Below, piece by piece: positions 19,086-27,240 of a DNA stretch of 60,447 bases. The notes beneath the pieces are model-generated. The model saw only the letters and a list, made by a program, of their open reading frames with translations, was not told the DNA's origin and ran no database searches. The first letter of the stretch is position 1, and every line of letters starts with the position of its first letter. Origin of the DNA: an uncultured SAR116 cluster alpha proteobacterium (GTDB taxonomy: Bacteria; Pseudomonadota; Alphaproteobacteria; Puniceispirillales; Marisalimonadaceae). The translations under genes were made by a program, and so were the position numbers. The stretch is from contig CACJJL010000013.1 in assembly GCA_902593735.1 (NCBI GenBank), positions 1 through 60,447 of the forward strand. The letters are read 5' to 3'.

Positions 19086-19604
19086 TTAAAACTTAATAGT
19101 TTCTAGGTAAAAGAATGAACCAGTCTCCTCGTTGAATTTTATCTTGAGTTTGCCCTTTATAGTTATTGGATCAAATGAAAAATCAACTGGATTATCTGAT
19201 TTTATCTCAATCACTTGAGAAGGCCCAACGTGGTAGTGAAAAGGACAACTTAAAGGGTACGGTCCTATTAAAAACTTTCTTTGTTTTTCAGATTCTTCTA
19301 ATGGAAACATATACCCCATTATAGTTACAGTTTCACCATTATACTTTTTAATTTTATCGTCATAAACTGGTTTGATAAGACAGTAATCAAAACCATCTTT
19401 ATCAATGGTACAATCTTCTACTTCTTTAGTCTTACCAAATAATTGCCATGGTAAAGCATCTCCCGTGACTTTTAGTGGTTCAAACATGTCCTCTACAATA
19501 ATATTTTCATAAGGGTCAATGTCATTAAGGTTAAATTTTTCAAACCCAAATGCTTTATTACAAAAAAAAGTAAAAACAATTATAAATAGAAATCTCAAAT
19601 TCAA
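19086..19604 (-). CDS. DUF3299-like exported protein of the zinc locus
   Basis: A secreted protein of about 172 residues. The likely start is a TTG at 19604, six bases after AAGGAG; the longer frame from 19619 would place this site inside the coding region. With this start the protein opens with a hydrophobic signal peptide, cleavage probable after NKAFG. The mature part has MGYMFPLEESEKQRKFLIGP followed by a CPFHYHVGPSQV motif, matching the DUF3299 pattern. Function unknown; it is last in the leftward znuA-ABC operon and similar proteins occur with the same ABC pair in Vibrio zinc-regulated loci, as I recall. Confidence 0.72.
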   Translation of the reverse strand: MNLRFLFIIVFTFFCNKAFGFEKFNLNDIDPYENIIVEDMFEPLKVTGDALPWQLFGKTKEVEDCTIDKDGFDYCLIKPVYDDKIKKYNGETVTIMGYMFPLEESEKQRKFLIGPYPLSCPFHYHVGPSQVIEIKSDNPVDFSFDPITIKGKLKIKFNEETGSFFYLETIKF

Positions 19605-19647
19605 AAATTTCTCCTTCAATAAAATCTACGTCATAAATATATAAATT

Positions 19648-20796
19648 TTAACTATTTAATAAAGTAGATCTTATATTCTGCTTATAAACTTTTATACATG
19701 GAACTAGGCACGTTATAAAGGCAATTATATTTACAATTATCCAAATTAAAAATAAGTCATTTAAAAAACTTAGCTGCCCCAGTTCTAAGCTTCTACCTAC
19801 AATAGAAAAATAGTACATGCTTTCATATACTATATATCCAAATATTAGACCAATAGTGCTACCTAAAATAGAAATAATCATTCCTTCTGATAAAATAATG
19901 GAAAATAATTTCCATCTTGAAAATCCAAGTGTCCTTAACACTGCTAAGTCATATTTCCTTTCATTTATGTTATTTAATAAAGTGAACAAGATTCCCAAGA
20001 AAGATAATATCATTATTAGTACACTCAAGTAATCAACAATTCTGTGAGCATTACCAGTAAGTTTAAGTAGTTTTGAAATTTCAAAACTAGGACTGGCAGC
20101 TTGCATGTTTGTACCTTTGTTAATTAAACGAGGAAATGAAAAAGATGAAGTCTTATTTTTGTATTTTAATAGTAATGAAGTAATCTCTAATTTATCTTTA
20201 TTTGTAACAGAATGTAAGTTCCAGACACTATCTAAACTTGTTAAAATTAAATTGTCTAATATAGTTCCGGTTTTTTTTAAAACACCGACAACTTTATAAG
20301 GTTGTTCTGCATGAACATCCCCGGTGTCAATTAAACCGTGTGAGCCAACAAAGAACTTGTTAATTTTTAACTTTGTTATTTTAGACACATTATAACCAAT
20401 CACAGCTTGCATTGGTTGTGACCAAGCGGTACCTGAAATTAGATTTGCTTTATATAACTTTAAAAAACTTTTGTTAGTCCCAACTATTCTAAAATTTTGA
20501 AAATTATCGCCCAATGAAATTGGTATTGCACTTTTAATGGCTGGGTGTTTAATAATTTTTCTAGCGTTTTTATAGCTTATATTTCCAGTAGGAATATCTA
20601 TGTGATGAATAGAAGATAATATCAATTGAAGGGGGCTTCCTTTTGCACCAACTACAGCATCTAAACCTGGATTATTTTTACTGAAAGTTTCTTTGGTAAC
20701 TTGGTTAACCAATATAGACACAGTTATGATAGTAATTCCTACAATCATTAGAAACACACTTAGCAAAAAGTTTAAAGGTTTAGATTTTAGATACAA
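19648..20796 (-). CDS. FtsX/MacB-like ABC permease of the zinc locus
   Basis: FtsX-type permease of about 382 residues: one N-terminal membrane helix, a large extracytoplasmic domain (roughly 30-240) containing the family motif VVGAKGSPLQLIL and HIDIPTGNISY, then three C-terminal helices with NERKYDLAVLRTLGFSRW. It should pair with the LolD-like ATPase just upstream. FtsX-type systems usually transmit force or extract lipoproteins rather than import solutes. The annotated TTG has no ribosome binding site and the natural N-terminus probably extends about ten residues further upstream; see the finding on the A6 tract at 20808-20813. Confidence 0.82.
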   Translation of the reverse strand: MYLKSKPLNFLLSVFLMIVGITIITVSILVNQVTKETFSKNNPGLDAVVGAKGSPLQLILSSIHHIDIPTGNISYKNARKIIKHPAIKSAIPISLGDNFQNFRIVGTNKSFLKLYKANLISGTAWSQPMQAVIGYNVSKITKLKINKFFVGSHGLIDTGDVHAEQPYKVVGVLKKTGTILDNLILTSLDSVWNLHSVTNKDKLEITSLLLKYKNKTSSFSFPRLINKGTNMQAASPSFEISKLLKLTGNAHRIVDYLSVLIMILSFLGILFTLLNNINERKYDLAVLRTLGFSRWKLFSIILSEGMIISILGSTIGLIFGYIVYESMYYFSIVGRSLELGQLSFLNDLFLIWIIVNIIAFITCLVPCIKVYKQNIRSTLLNS

Positions 20797-20816
20797 AATT
20801 GATATATAAAAAATAT

Positions 20817-21458
20817 TTATAACTCATCTCCTAATTTTAAAATTTTAGAGAATTTTATTAAAGTTTGTATACGACTATCATGTGTTATAAGCACTAGTGA
20901 AGCTTTACAACGCAAGCTTTCTTCTTTTATCAAATTCGCTATAATATTGGCATTTTTATCGTCTAATGATGAAGTTGGTTCATCACAAAAAACCCATTTT
21001 GGATCACCGACAAATGCACGTGCCACTGCAAGTCTTTGTTTTTCTCCAATGCTTAAATTTGCAACTTTTATATGTGATTTGTTCGCTAGTCCAACTCTAT
21101 CCAAAATGTTAAAAAATGGAATGGATTTTTTTGTATCAATAGCACTCACAGCAATTTCTAAGTTTTGTTTAACAGTGAATGTATTAATTAAGTTAAAATT
21201 TTGAAAAACCACACCAAGATTTTTGCCTCTAAATTCATCTATTTTGTTTTCAGGTAAATTATAAAGGTCAATACTATTATAAGTTATTTTACCAGTGGTT
21301 GGTTTTTGAATACCGCATAAAATACTAAGTAAGGTTGTTTTACCAACTCCAGAAGGACCAGTTATCAAAAGGTCCTTCTGAGGTTTTATATTTAAATTGA
21401 TGTTTGAAAATAATTTTTGTCCGTCAATATCAAATGATATATCTTCACAAATTAACAT
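20817..21458 (-). CDS. LolD/MacB-like ABC ATPase of the zinc locus
   Basis: ABC ATPase of 213 residues. Walker A is GPSGVGKTTLL, signature LSIGEKQRLAVARAF, Walker B WVFCDEPTSSLDD, and the H-loop is LVLITHDSR. It belongs to the LolD/MacB/FtsE group that energises FtsX-type permeases, and such a permease is the next gene. It starts nine bases after the znuA stop, so it is in the Zur-controlled leftward operon. Involvement in zinc homeostasis is inferred from that linkage. Confidence 0.88.
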   Translation of the reverse strand: MLICEDISFDIDGQKLFSNINLNIKPQKDLLITGPSGVGKTTLLSILCGIQKPTTGKITYNSIDLYNLPENKIDEFRGKNLGVVFQNFNLINTFTVKQNLEIAVSAIDTKKSIPFFNILDRVGLANKSHIKVANLSIGEKQRLAVARAFVGDPKWVFCDEPTSSLDDKNANIIANLIKEESLRCKASLVLITHDSRIQTLIKFSKILKLGDEL

Positions 21459-21467
21459 TTATAATCA

Positions 21468-22574
21468 TTACCCTAAACAATCTTTCAGACTTTTAGCCAT
21501 GTTTTTAAGTAATTGTAAATAAAAATTTTCTCCACTTTTTATATTAACACCAAGGGGATCTAGTGTGCCTATTTGTGCATTAGTACCTTCAACAACAATT
21601 TTTACTAATTTACTATCAAACTGAGGTTCTTGAAAAACACATGAAGCTTTTAATTTAACAATTTTATCTTTTATAAAAGATATTTGTTTAGGTGAAGATA
21701 CTATATCTCCTTCTAATGCAACTGAGCCAACAGCATTTAAACCAAAGCTTGTTTCAAAATATTGATATGCATCATGAAATACTACATATGGTTTATCTTT
21801 AATACCTGATAATTCATTTTTTAATTCAACTTTTAATTGATTAATTTTCTTAATCATTTGATTGGCATTTTTATCATATGTATCTGTATTTTCTGGGAAA
21901 AATAAACTTAATTCTTTATTTATCTTTTTGATAATTTTTACTGCGTTATCTGGACTCAACCAAATGTGAACATCGTCTTCTTTTTCATGATCATCGTGAT
22001 CATCATGTTTTTTTGCATGTTTATCATGGTCGTGATCGTCATGTTTCTTTTCATGTTTGTCATGGTCATGATCGTCATGTTTCTTAGCATGTTTATCGTG
22101 GTCGTGATCGTCATGTTTCTTAGCATGTTTGTCGTGGTCGTGATCGTCATGTTTCTTAGAATGTTTATCATGATCATCGTGATCGCCATGTCCATGATGG
22201 TGGTCATGACGTTCCCATGCCTCATTATCTCTTATTGCTAAATGTTTAATTCCAGTATCTTCCATTAAGTTGATTATTTTTATGTTTTTAGGAAGGTTCT
22301 CAAATACTTTAGTTACACTTGACTCAAGGTGATCTGAGACAAAAAATATTATATTTGCATTTTGTAATTTTTTTGTATCAGAAGGTTTTAATTTGTAATC
22401 GTGGGGTGATACTTCAGCTGGTATTAATGAAATTGTTTTGCCAGTATTTCCAATAACAGCACTTACTAGAGAATTTATTGGTTGAATAGTTGTAACAACA
22501 CCTTTTGTTTCAGAGGCAAATAAATTGAAACTTGAACAAATTATGAAAGAGAAAATAGTTAGAATTTTAAACAT
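21468..22574 (-). CDS. znuA: zinc ABC transporter substrate-binding protein ZnuA
   Basis: Periplasmic zinc-binding protein of 368 residues, with a signal peptide ending near FNLFA-SETK. Metal ligands typical of cluster A-I proteins are His58 (VSPHDY), His203 (DVHIWLSPDN), a His in VVFHDAYQYF and an Asp in GTLDPLG. Between them lies a long His/Asp-rich loop with five exact-register copies of a 12-residue repeat (residues 135-194), which should capture or sense zinc. It lies divergently from zur with the Zur box between them, so it is repressed in zinc-replete cells. It is transcribed away from znuCB and leads the LolD/FtsX/DUF3299 genes. Confidence 0.95.
   Translation of the reverse strand: MFKILTIFSFIICSSFNLFASETKGVVTTIQPINSLVSAVIGNTGKTISLIPAEVSPHDYKLKPSDTKKLQNANIIFFVSDHLESSVTKVFENLPKNIKIINLMEDTGIKHLAIRDNEAWERHDHHHGHGDHDDHDKHSKKHDDHDHDKHAKKHDDHDHDKHAKKHDDHDHDKHEKKHDDHDHDKHAKKHDDHDDHEKEDDVHIWLSPDNAVKIIKKINKELSLFFPENTDTYDKNANQMIKKINQLKVELKNELSGIKDKPYVVFHDAYQYFETSFGLNAVGSVALEGDIVSSPKQISFIKDKIVKLKASCVFQEPQFDSKLVKIVVEGTNAQIGTLDPLGVNIKSGENFYLQLLKNMAKSLKDCLG
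21993..22172 (-). repeat. five tandem 36-bp repeats encoding the ZnuA His-rich loop
   Basis: Five consecutive 36-bp units, each coding HDKHxKKHDDHD, where x is Ser, Ala, Ala, Glu, Ala in order. The units are near identical in DNA, differing mostly in synonymous sites, which indicates recent expansion by slippage or unequal exchange. They lie wholly in frame within znuA. Confidence 0.93.
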
Positions 22575-22601
22575 TATTCATATCCTTGATTAATCATTGC
22601 A

Positions 22602-22618
22602 ATGTTATAACATAACAT
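22602..22618. promoter_or_regulatory. Zur box between znuA and zur
   Basis: Perfect inverted repeat ATGTTAT-AAC-ATAACAT, containing the core TGTTATAACA, located 28 bases upstream of the znuA start and 46 upstream of the zur start. It matches the alphaproteobacterial Zur operator pattern as I know it. One site can repress both divergent transcripts, so Zur would control itself, znuCB and the znuA operon together. Confidence 0.85.
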
Positions 22619-22663
22619 ATATTATATTGTTTGAAAGTCAACTTTATTATTGTAGAGTAGGGC

Positions 22664-23128
22664 ATGAGTATGAAATCAAAATCAACATCTGAATTAAAAG
22701 CTTCAATTCACAGAGTTGAAGAAATATGTAAATCTAATAAATTAGGTCTTACAGAAATCAGAAAACAAGTTTTTGAGATAATTGTTAAAAATAATAAACC
22801 TATAAAAGCTTATGAAATACTTGATAAAATAAGAAATATAAATAATAAACCCTCACATCCTCCAACAGTTTACAGAGCTATTGATTTTTTAATAGAAAAT
22901 GGGTTCGTTCATAAGCTAAATTCCATAAACTCTTTTGTGGGATGCTTTCATCCTAAAGCTCATAAAGAATGTTATTTTTTAATTTGTAAAAAATGTAATA
23001 TATATCAAGAATGCTGTGACGATAGTTTAAAAGACAGAATTTCAAAAACAGCTATTCATAATAATTTTGTGATCAGTAATACTACATTAGAAATTGAAGG
23101 ACATTGTTTAGATTGTAGTCAAAAATGA
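22664..23128 (+). CDS. zur: Fur-family zinc uptake regulator Zur
   Basis: Fur-family repressor of 154 residues. The winged helix has SHPPTVYRAIDFLIENGFV as recognition region. The structural zinc site is formed by two CxxC pairs, CKKC and CLDC, and the dimerisation domain has the usual regulatory His/Glu-rich region. Zinc-bound Zur would bind the adjacent operator and repress uptake genes. An in-frame ATG at 22670 is an alternative start. The gene overlaps znuC by four bases (ATGA), so regulator and transporter are translated together. Confidence 0.93.
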   Translation: MSMKSKSTSELKASIHRVEEICKSNKLGLTEIRKQVFEIIVKNNKPIKAYEILDKIRNINNKPSHPPTVYRAIDFLIENGFVHKLNSINSFVGCFHPKAHKECYFLICKKCNIYQECCDDSLKDRISKTAIHNNFVISNTTLEIEGHCLDCSQK

Positions 23129-23880
23129 AAACAATTAATGCCTTAATTTCTGCTTCAAACGTTAGCGTCATCAAACATCATAAATCTATTTTAAAAAACA
23201 TCGATATACAAATTAATAAAAATGATTTTATTACTATTATAGGCCCTAATGGTGCTGGCAAAACTATGCTCTTAAAATGTTTGATGGGTTTTTATGAACC
23301 TAATTTTGGAAAGATACAAAAAAAAGACAAATTAAAAATTGGATATATGCCACAAAGTATAAATGTAATTAATACTGTGCCAATAACGGTTAAAAGTTTT
23401 ATTACAGTAAGAAAGAAATATGACGATGTTTCTTTTAAACAAGTAATCTCAGAAGTTGATATTAATCAGTTAGTTAATAAACAACTTTCAGTTTTATCTG
23501 GTGGAGAAATGCAAAGGGTTTTGTTGGCAAGAAGTTTGTTAAATAACCCAGATTTACTCGTTTTGGATGAACCTGCCCAAAATTTAGATATATCAGGGCA
23601 ATTGAGTTTTTATAAACTCATTCAAGAAATATATTCTAAGAGAAATATTAGTATTTTGATGGTTTCGCACGATCTTCATTTAGTAATGGTTTCGACAAAA
23701 AAAGTTTTGTGCCTTTCCAATCATATTTGTTGTTCAGGCAAACCTCAGCAAGTTGCTCAAGATCCAGAATTTATTTCAATGTTTGGTAAAGACATGGCCA
23801 ATATGATGGCTGTTTATCAACATACAAATCATACATCTCAAATAGATAATCAATTAATAGATGGAGAAAAAAATAACTGA
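23125..23880 (+). CDS. znuC: zinc ABC transporter ATP-binding protein ZnuC
   Basis: ABC ATPase of 251 residues. Walker A GPNGAGKTMLL, signature LSGGEMQRVLLAR, Walker B LLVLDEPAQNLD and the switch His in VSHDLHLVM are all intact. The C-terminal tail after residue 215 is short. It provides energy for ZnuB with ZnuA as the binding protein. Its start overlaps the zur stop by four bases and its end overlaps znuB by 20, a tightly coupled operon. Confidence 0.95.
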   Translation: MKTINALISASNVSVIKHHKSILKNIDIQINKNDFITIIGPNGAGKTMLLKCLMGFYEPNFGKIQKKDKLKIGYMPQSINVINTVPITVKSFITVRKKYDDVSFKQVISEVDINQLVNKQLSVLSGGEMQRVLLARSLLNNPDLLVLDEPAQNLDISGQLSFYKLIQEIYSKRNISILMVSHDLHLVMVSTKKVLCLSNHICCSGKPQQVAQDPEFISMFGKDMANMMAVYQHTNHTSQIDNQLIDGEKNN

Positions 23881-24667
23881 TCCATTTATTATAAGAGGTA
23901 TTATTGCAGGTATTGCAGTAGCTTTAATATCAGGAATTGTGGGCTGTTTTATTGTTTGGCGAAGAATGTCTTACTATGGTGAATCAATTGCCCACAGTTC
24001 CTTGCTCGGTGTTGGGTTGGGTATATTGCTAGGAACAGGAATAAATTTTGGTATTATTGTTGTATGTTTATTATTCGGCATCCTTTTTTTGTGGCTACAA
24101 CAAAGTAAGATTTTGTCAACTGATACACTTTTAGGAGTATTAGCCCATCTTGCATTATCCATTGGAATTATTGTAATTTCACTTAATAGAATTAAAATTG
24201 ACATTCATGCATTTTTGTTTGGGGACATTCTTACGGTAAGTTCTAATGATTTGTGGATGATGTATTTTGGCGTCATTTTAGTAATTTTTCTTGTCTGTTT
24301 TAATTGGTCTTCACTTCTTTTAGTTACAATTGATGAAGATTTAGCAAGGTCTGAGGGAATAAATCCTATTTATGTTAATTTATTATTGACTACAATTTTA
24401 ACAATTGTCGTTGCAGTATCATTACAAATTATTGGTTTGTTACTAATTACAGCAATGTTGATAATACCAGCAGCAACTTCTAGAAGGTTAGCTAATTCTC
24501 CAGAACAAATGGCATTAATTGCAACCTTTGTAGGTATTTTTTCAGTAATTCTTGGCATTTTTCTATCTATCGAGATTGATGCACCTTCAGGACCGTCAAT
24601 AGTTGTAGTAAGTGCAACTTTATTTTTTCTTTCTTATTTATTTAATTTTATTATCAAAAAAGATTAA
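23861..24667 (+). CDS. znuB: zinc ABC transporter permease ZnuB
   Basis: ABC-3 family permease of 268 residues with about eight hydrophobic helices. The N-terminal GIVGCFIVWRRMSYYGESIA and HSSLLGVGLG, and the EAA-like loop near DEDLARSEGI, are typical of ZnuB/TroC proteins. It forms the membrane channel for zinc import with ZnuC. Its start lies inside the znuC reading frame. The operon ends 28 bases before the opposing quinone-reductase gene. Confidence 0.95.
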   Translation: MEKKITDPFIIRGIIAGIAVALISGIVGCFIVWRRMSYYGESIAHSSLLGVGLGILLGTGINFGIIVVCLLFGILFLWLQQSKILSTDTLLGVLAHLALSIGIIVISLNRIKIDIHAFLFGDILTVSSNDLWMMYFGVILVIFLVCFNWSSLLLVTIDEDLARSEGINPIYVNLLLTTILTIVVAVSLQIIGLLLITAMLIIPAATSRRLANSPEQMALIATFVGIFSVILGIFLSIEIDAPSGPSIVVVSATLFFLSYLFNFIIKKD

Positions 24668-24695
24668 CAGAATAAAATTAGCGCAATTGAATTTA

Positions 24696-25664
24696 TTATG
24701 GTTTCAAAATGATTTTTCCTTTTGCGCCTCTTGCAAGGATTTTTTCTAAAACTTTAGCTGCGTTTGACAAAGGATGACTCTCTTCTGTAAGAGGTTTCAA
24801 AAGTCTTTTTTCATACCAATGAAACAATTCAATCATATTTTTTTTATATTCATCTGGTTCAGCTCTCGTGAATGCCCCCCAAAAAACACCAACAACACTG
24901 AATTCTTTTACTAAGGCTAAATTAACGGCTAATTTAGGTATTGACCCAGAAGCAAATCCAATGACTAATAGTCTTCCTTTCCTACCCATTGTCCTAGCTA
25001 GTGTATCAAAAATGTCTCCGCCTACAGGATCAAAAATTACATCAATTCCTTGTCCACTAGAAATATCTTTTAAATTTTCTTTTAAATTATCGTAACCGAT
25101 TGCAATATCTGCCCCATTATCTTTGGCTATTTTTTGTTTTTCAGTATTCGAGGCAACAGCAATTACTTTTGCACCCATTATTTTACCAATTTGTATAGCG
25201 GCTATTCCAGTCGAACCTGATGCACCTAGAACAACTAGAGTTTCATCTTTTTTTAATTGACCTCTCTGTTTCAAAGCATAGTGGGATGTTCCATAAGCAC
25301 ATAATAAAGCACAAGAGTCATCAAATGACATACTATCTGGAATTTTAAAAACAGAATTAAAATTGACTGCTGCTTTTTCAGCATATCCACTTAATCTTGA
25401 TAAACCAGCAACACGATCACCCATTTTAAAACCTGAAACATTTGAACCAAGTTCTATCACTTCACCTGCTACCTCCATACCTGGAATAAAAGGGGTTTCA
25501 GGTTTAAGTTGGTATTTTCCTTGCACAAGTAGACCGTCAGGAAAATTTACACCTACAGAACTAACCTTAATTAAAATGTCATTTTCAGTAAGATTTGGTT
25601 CTTCAACTTCTTTGTACTCAATATCTTTAATTGGTCCAAAGTTATTACAAACTATAGCTTTCAT
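24696..25664 (-). CDS. NADPH:quinone oxidoreductase family protein (zinc-free MDR)
   Basis: Quinone-oxidoreductase-type medium-chain dehydrogenase/reductase of 322 residues. The N-terminal GroES-like domain includes VNFPDGLLVQGKYQ and FIPGMEVAGEV; the Rossmann domain has VVLGASGSTGIAAIQIGK. Zinc ligands are absent, as in the QOR subfamily. It reduces quinones, enones or crotonyl-CoA-like substrates with NADPH. AAGGAA precedes the ATG. It lies 16 nt downstream of the MaoC-like gene, so the two probably form an operon. Confidence 0.88.
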   Translation of the reverse strand: MKAIVCNNFGPIKDIEYKEVEEPNLTENDILIKVSSVGVNFPDGLLVQGKYQLKPETPFIPGMEVAGEVIELGSNVSGFKMGDRVAGLSRLSGYAEKAAVNFNSVFKIPDSMSFDDSCALLCAYGTSHYALKQRGQLKKDETLVVLGASGSTGIAAIQIGKIMGAKVIAVASNTEKQKIAKDNGADIAIGYDNLKENLKDISSGQGIDVIFDPVGGDIFDTLARTMGRKGRLLVIGFASGSIPKLAVNLALVKEFSVVGVFWGAFTRAEPDEYKKNMIELFHWYEKRLLKPLTEESHPLSNAAKVLEKILARGAKGKIILKP

Positions 25665-25680
25665 TGTAATTCCTTTATTT

Positions 25681-26139
25681 TTATGGAAATACTAATGATA
25701 TTGTTTCTGCTATGAAAGCAGGTTTAATATCGTCCTTGATTTCTAATTCACACTTATTTACAACTCTAAAACCTCCATTTTTCATTTCTTCACAAGCAAT
25801 AATTATTCTGTTGAGTCGAACATGGGAATCAACTTTGACCATATTTATAAAACGCACTTTGTCAGATCCATAGTTCAGAGTTTTAGATGTATTTTTAATT
25901 TTTGCATTTTGTGCAGCTAGTATTGGAAGTAGAGATACCATATAATACCCGTGAGCAATTGTTTTTCCTTCAGGCATTTCTCTTTTTGCTTTTTCTTCAT
26001 CTACATGTATCCATTGATGATCTGAAGTAGCATCAGCAAACTTGTTTATTTTATCTTGAGTAACATGATACCATTCACTAGGTGTAAGTGGTTTGTTGAT
26101 AAAATCTTTTATTTCAGAGGGGTTATTTATAATTACCAT
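25681..26139 (-). CDS. MaoC-like (R)-enoyl-CoA hydratase family protein
   Basis: Single hotdog-fold protein of 152 residues. The hydratase motif FADATSDHQWIHVDEEKA contains the catalytic Asp and His, followed by IAHGYYMVSLLP as in MaoC and PhaJ-type proteins. It hydrates trans-2-enoyl-CoA or a related thioester. It is upstream of the quinone-oxidoreductase-like gene on the same strand and divergent from the DapA-like gene. Confidence 0.9.
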   Translation of the reverse strand: MVIINNPSEIKDFINKPLTPSEWYHVTQDKINKFADATSDHQWIHVDEEKAKREMPEGKTIAHGYYMVSLLPILAAQNAKIKNTSKTLNYGSDKVRFINMVKVDSHVRLNRIIIACEEMKNGGFRVVNKCELEIKDDIKPAFIAETISLVFP

Positions 26140-26223
26140 ATTTAACTTTCTTTTTTGTTGTTTACAAACTTATCCGAATAATAAGATATATTATAATTAT
26201 TTAAAATGAATTTTGGGGAAAAA

Positions 26224-27156
26224 ATGCTTAAAACTAATAAAATTAAGTTAGAAGGCGTGATACCAGCCACATTGATAGCTTTTAATGAAGATTTTGAGAT
26301 TGATGAAAAAGAAAGTCGAAAACATATAAAACAATGTGCAAAGACAAATGGAATTTCTGCTGTAACTGTAAATGGTCATTCATCTGAAATTCATTCTTGT
26401 AATTTTGAAGAGCAAAAAAGAATTCTTAATTTTACCCTAGAAGAAGTAGGTGACTTAGTTCCAGTTATTAATGGTATCTATTCTGATGGAAGTATAGAGG
26501 CCGCAAAAATCGCTAAAATGTCTCATGAAAATGGTGCCTCAGCTTTGTTATGTTTCCCTCCTCAAAGCTTGTCTATGGGAGGGCAATTAAGACCTGAAAT
26601 GGCTATAGAACATTTTAGTAGGATCGCAGAAGTAACAGATTTACCATTAATATGTTTTAACTATCCAACTTCTGGAAATCTTTCTTATCCATTTGAAACT
26701 TTGTTAAAATTATTTGATAAAGTCCCAACTATCAAAGCCATAAAGGATTGGTCAAACGATCCAATGTTACATGAAAAGCACATAAAAACTTTTCAAAACT
26801 TGTCAAAACCAGTGAATGTTCTTTCAACGCATAGCTCTTGGTTAATGTCTTCACTAGTTATGGGAGCAAAAGGTCTTTTATCAGGAGCAGGTAGTGTTAT
26901 TGCATCTCTACAAGTAGATTTATTTTTTGCAATAAAAAACAAAGATCTTGAAACAGCTCAAAAAATTAATGAAAAAATATACCCACTGGTTCAAGCTTTT
27001 TATTCTCCTCCATTTCTTGATATGCATAATAGGATGAAAGAAACACTTGTCCTGTTAGGTTTAATGGATAAAGCAATAGTTCGGCCTCCATTAATGAAAT
27101 TGAATGAAAAAGAAATAAATAATCTTAAAATTGCATTAAGACTATCAGGGATTTAA
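26224..27156 (+). CDS. dihydrodipicolinate synthase (DapA) family aldolase
   Basis: Class I aldolase/lyase, 310 residues from this start. The Schiff-base Lys lies in TIKAIKDWS and the catalytic Tyr in CFNYPTSGN. An ATG at 26206 gives six extra residues; I prefer 26224 because GGGGA lies six bases before it. Family members include DapA, KDG aldolase and hydratase-aldolases for aromatics; lysine synthesis is unlikely given the accessory context. It precedes the ABC-importer genes by 84 nt on the same strand. Confidence 0.87.
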   Translation: MLKTNKIKLEGVIPATLIAFNEDFEIDEKESRKHIKQCAKTNGISAVTVNGHSSEIHSCNFEEQKRILNFTLEEVGDLVPVINGIYSDGSIEAAKIAKMSHENGASALLCFPPQSLSMGGQLRPEMAIEHFSRIAEVTDLPLICFNYPTSGNLSYPFETLLKLFDKVPTIKAIKDWSNDPMLHEKHIKTFQNLSKPVNVLSTHSSWLMSSLVMGAKGLLSGAGSVIASLQVDLFFAIKNKDLETAQKINEKIYPLVQAFYSPPFLDMHNRMKETLVLLGLMDKAIVRPPLMKLNEKEINNLKIALRLSGI

Positions 27157-27240
27157 TTTTTCATAAAAAATTTTTCATTTTTATTGTTTTTCTTTAATTA
27201 ATTTTGTTTAATAAATTTATTTAAAATTTGGAGGATAATA

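Noticed and set aside
21993-22172. CRISPR-like appearance of regular 36-bp repeats.
   Set aside because: The units are directly tandem with no unique spacers and translate in frame within znuA.
21956-22241. Long open frames on both strands across the ZnuA His-rich region.
   Set aside because: They are shadows of the 36-bp repeats, low-complexity products in other frames with no ribosome binding site or known motif.
27157-27240. T-rich stretch before the binding-protein gene as an intrinsic terminator.
   Set aside because: No GC-bearing stem lies before the T tracts; it is explained by the general AT-richness.
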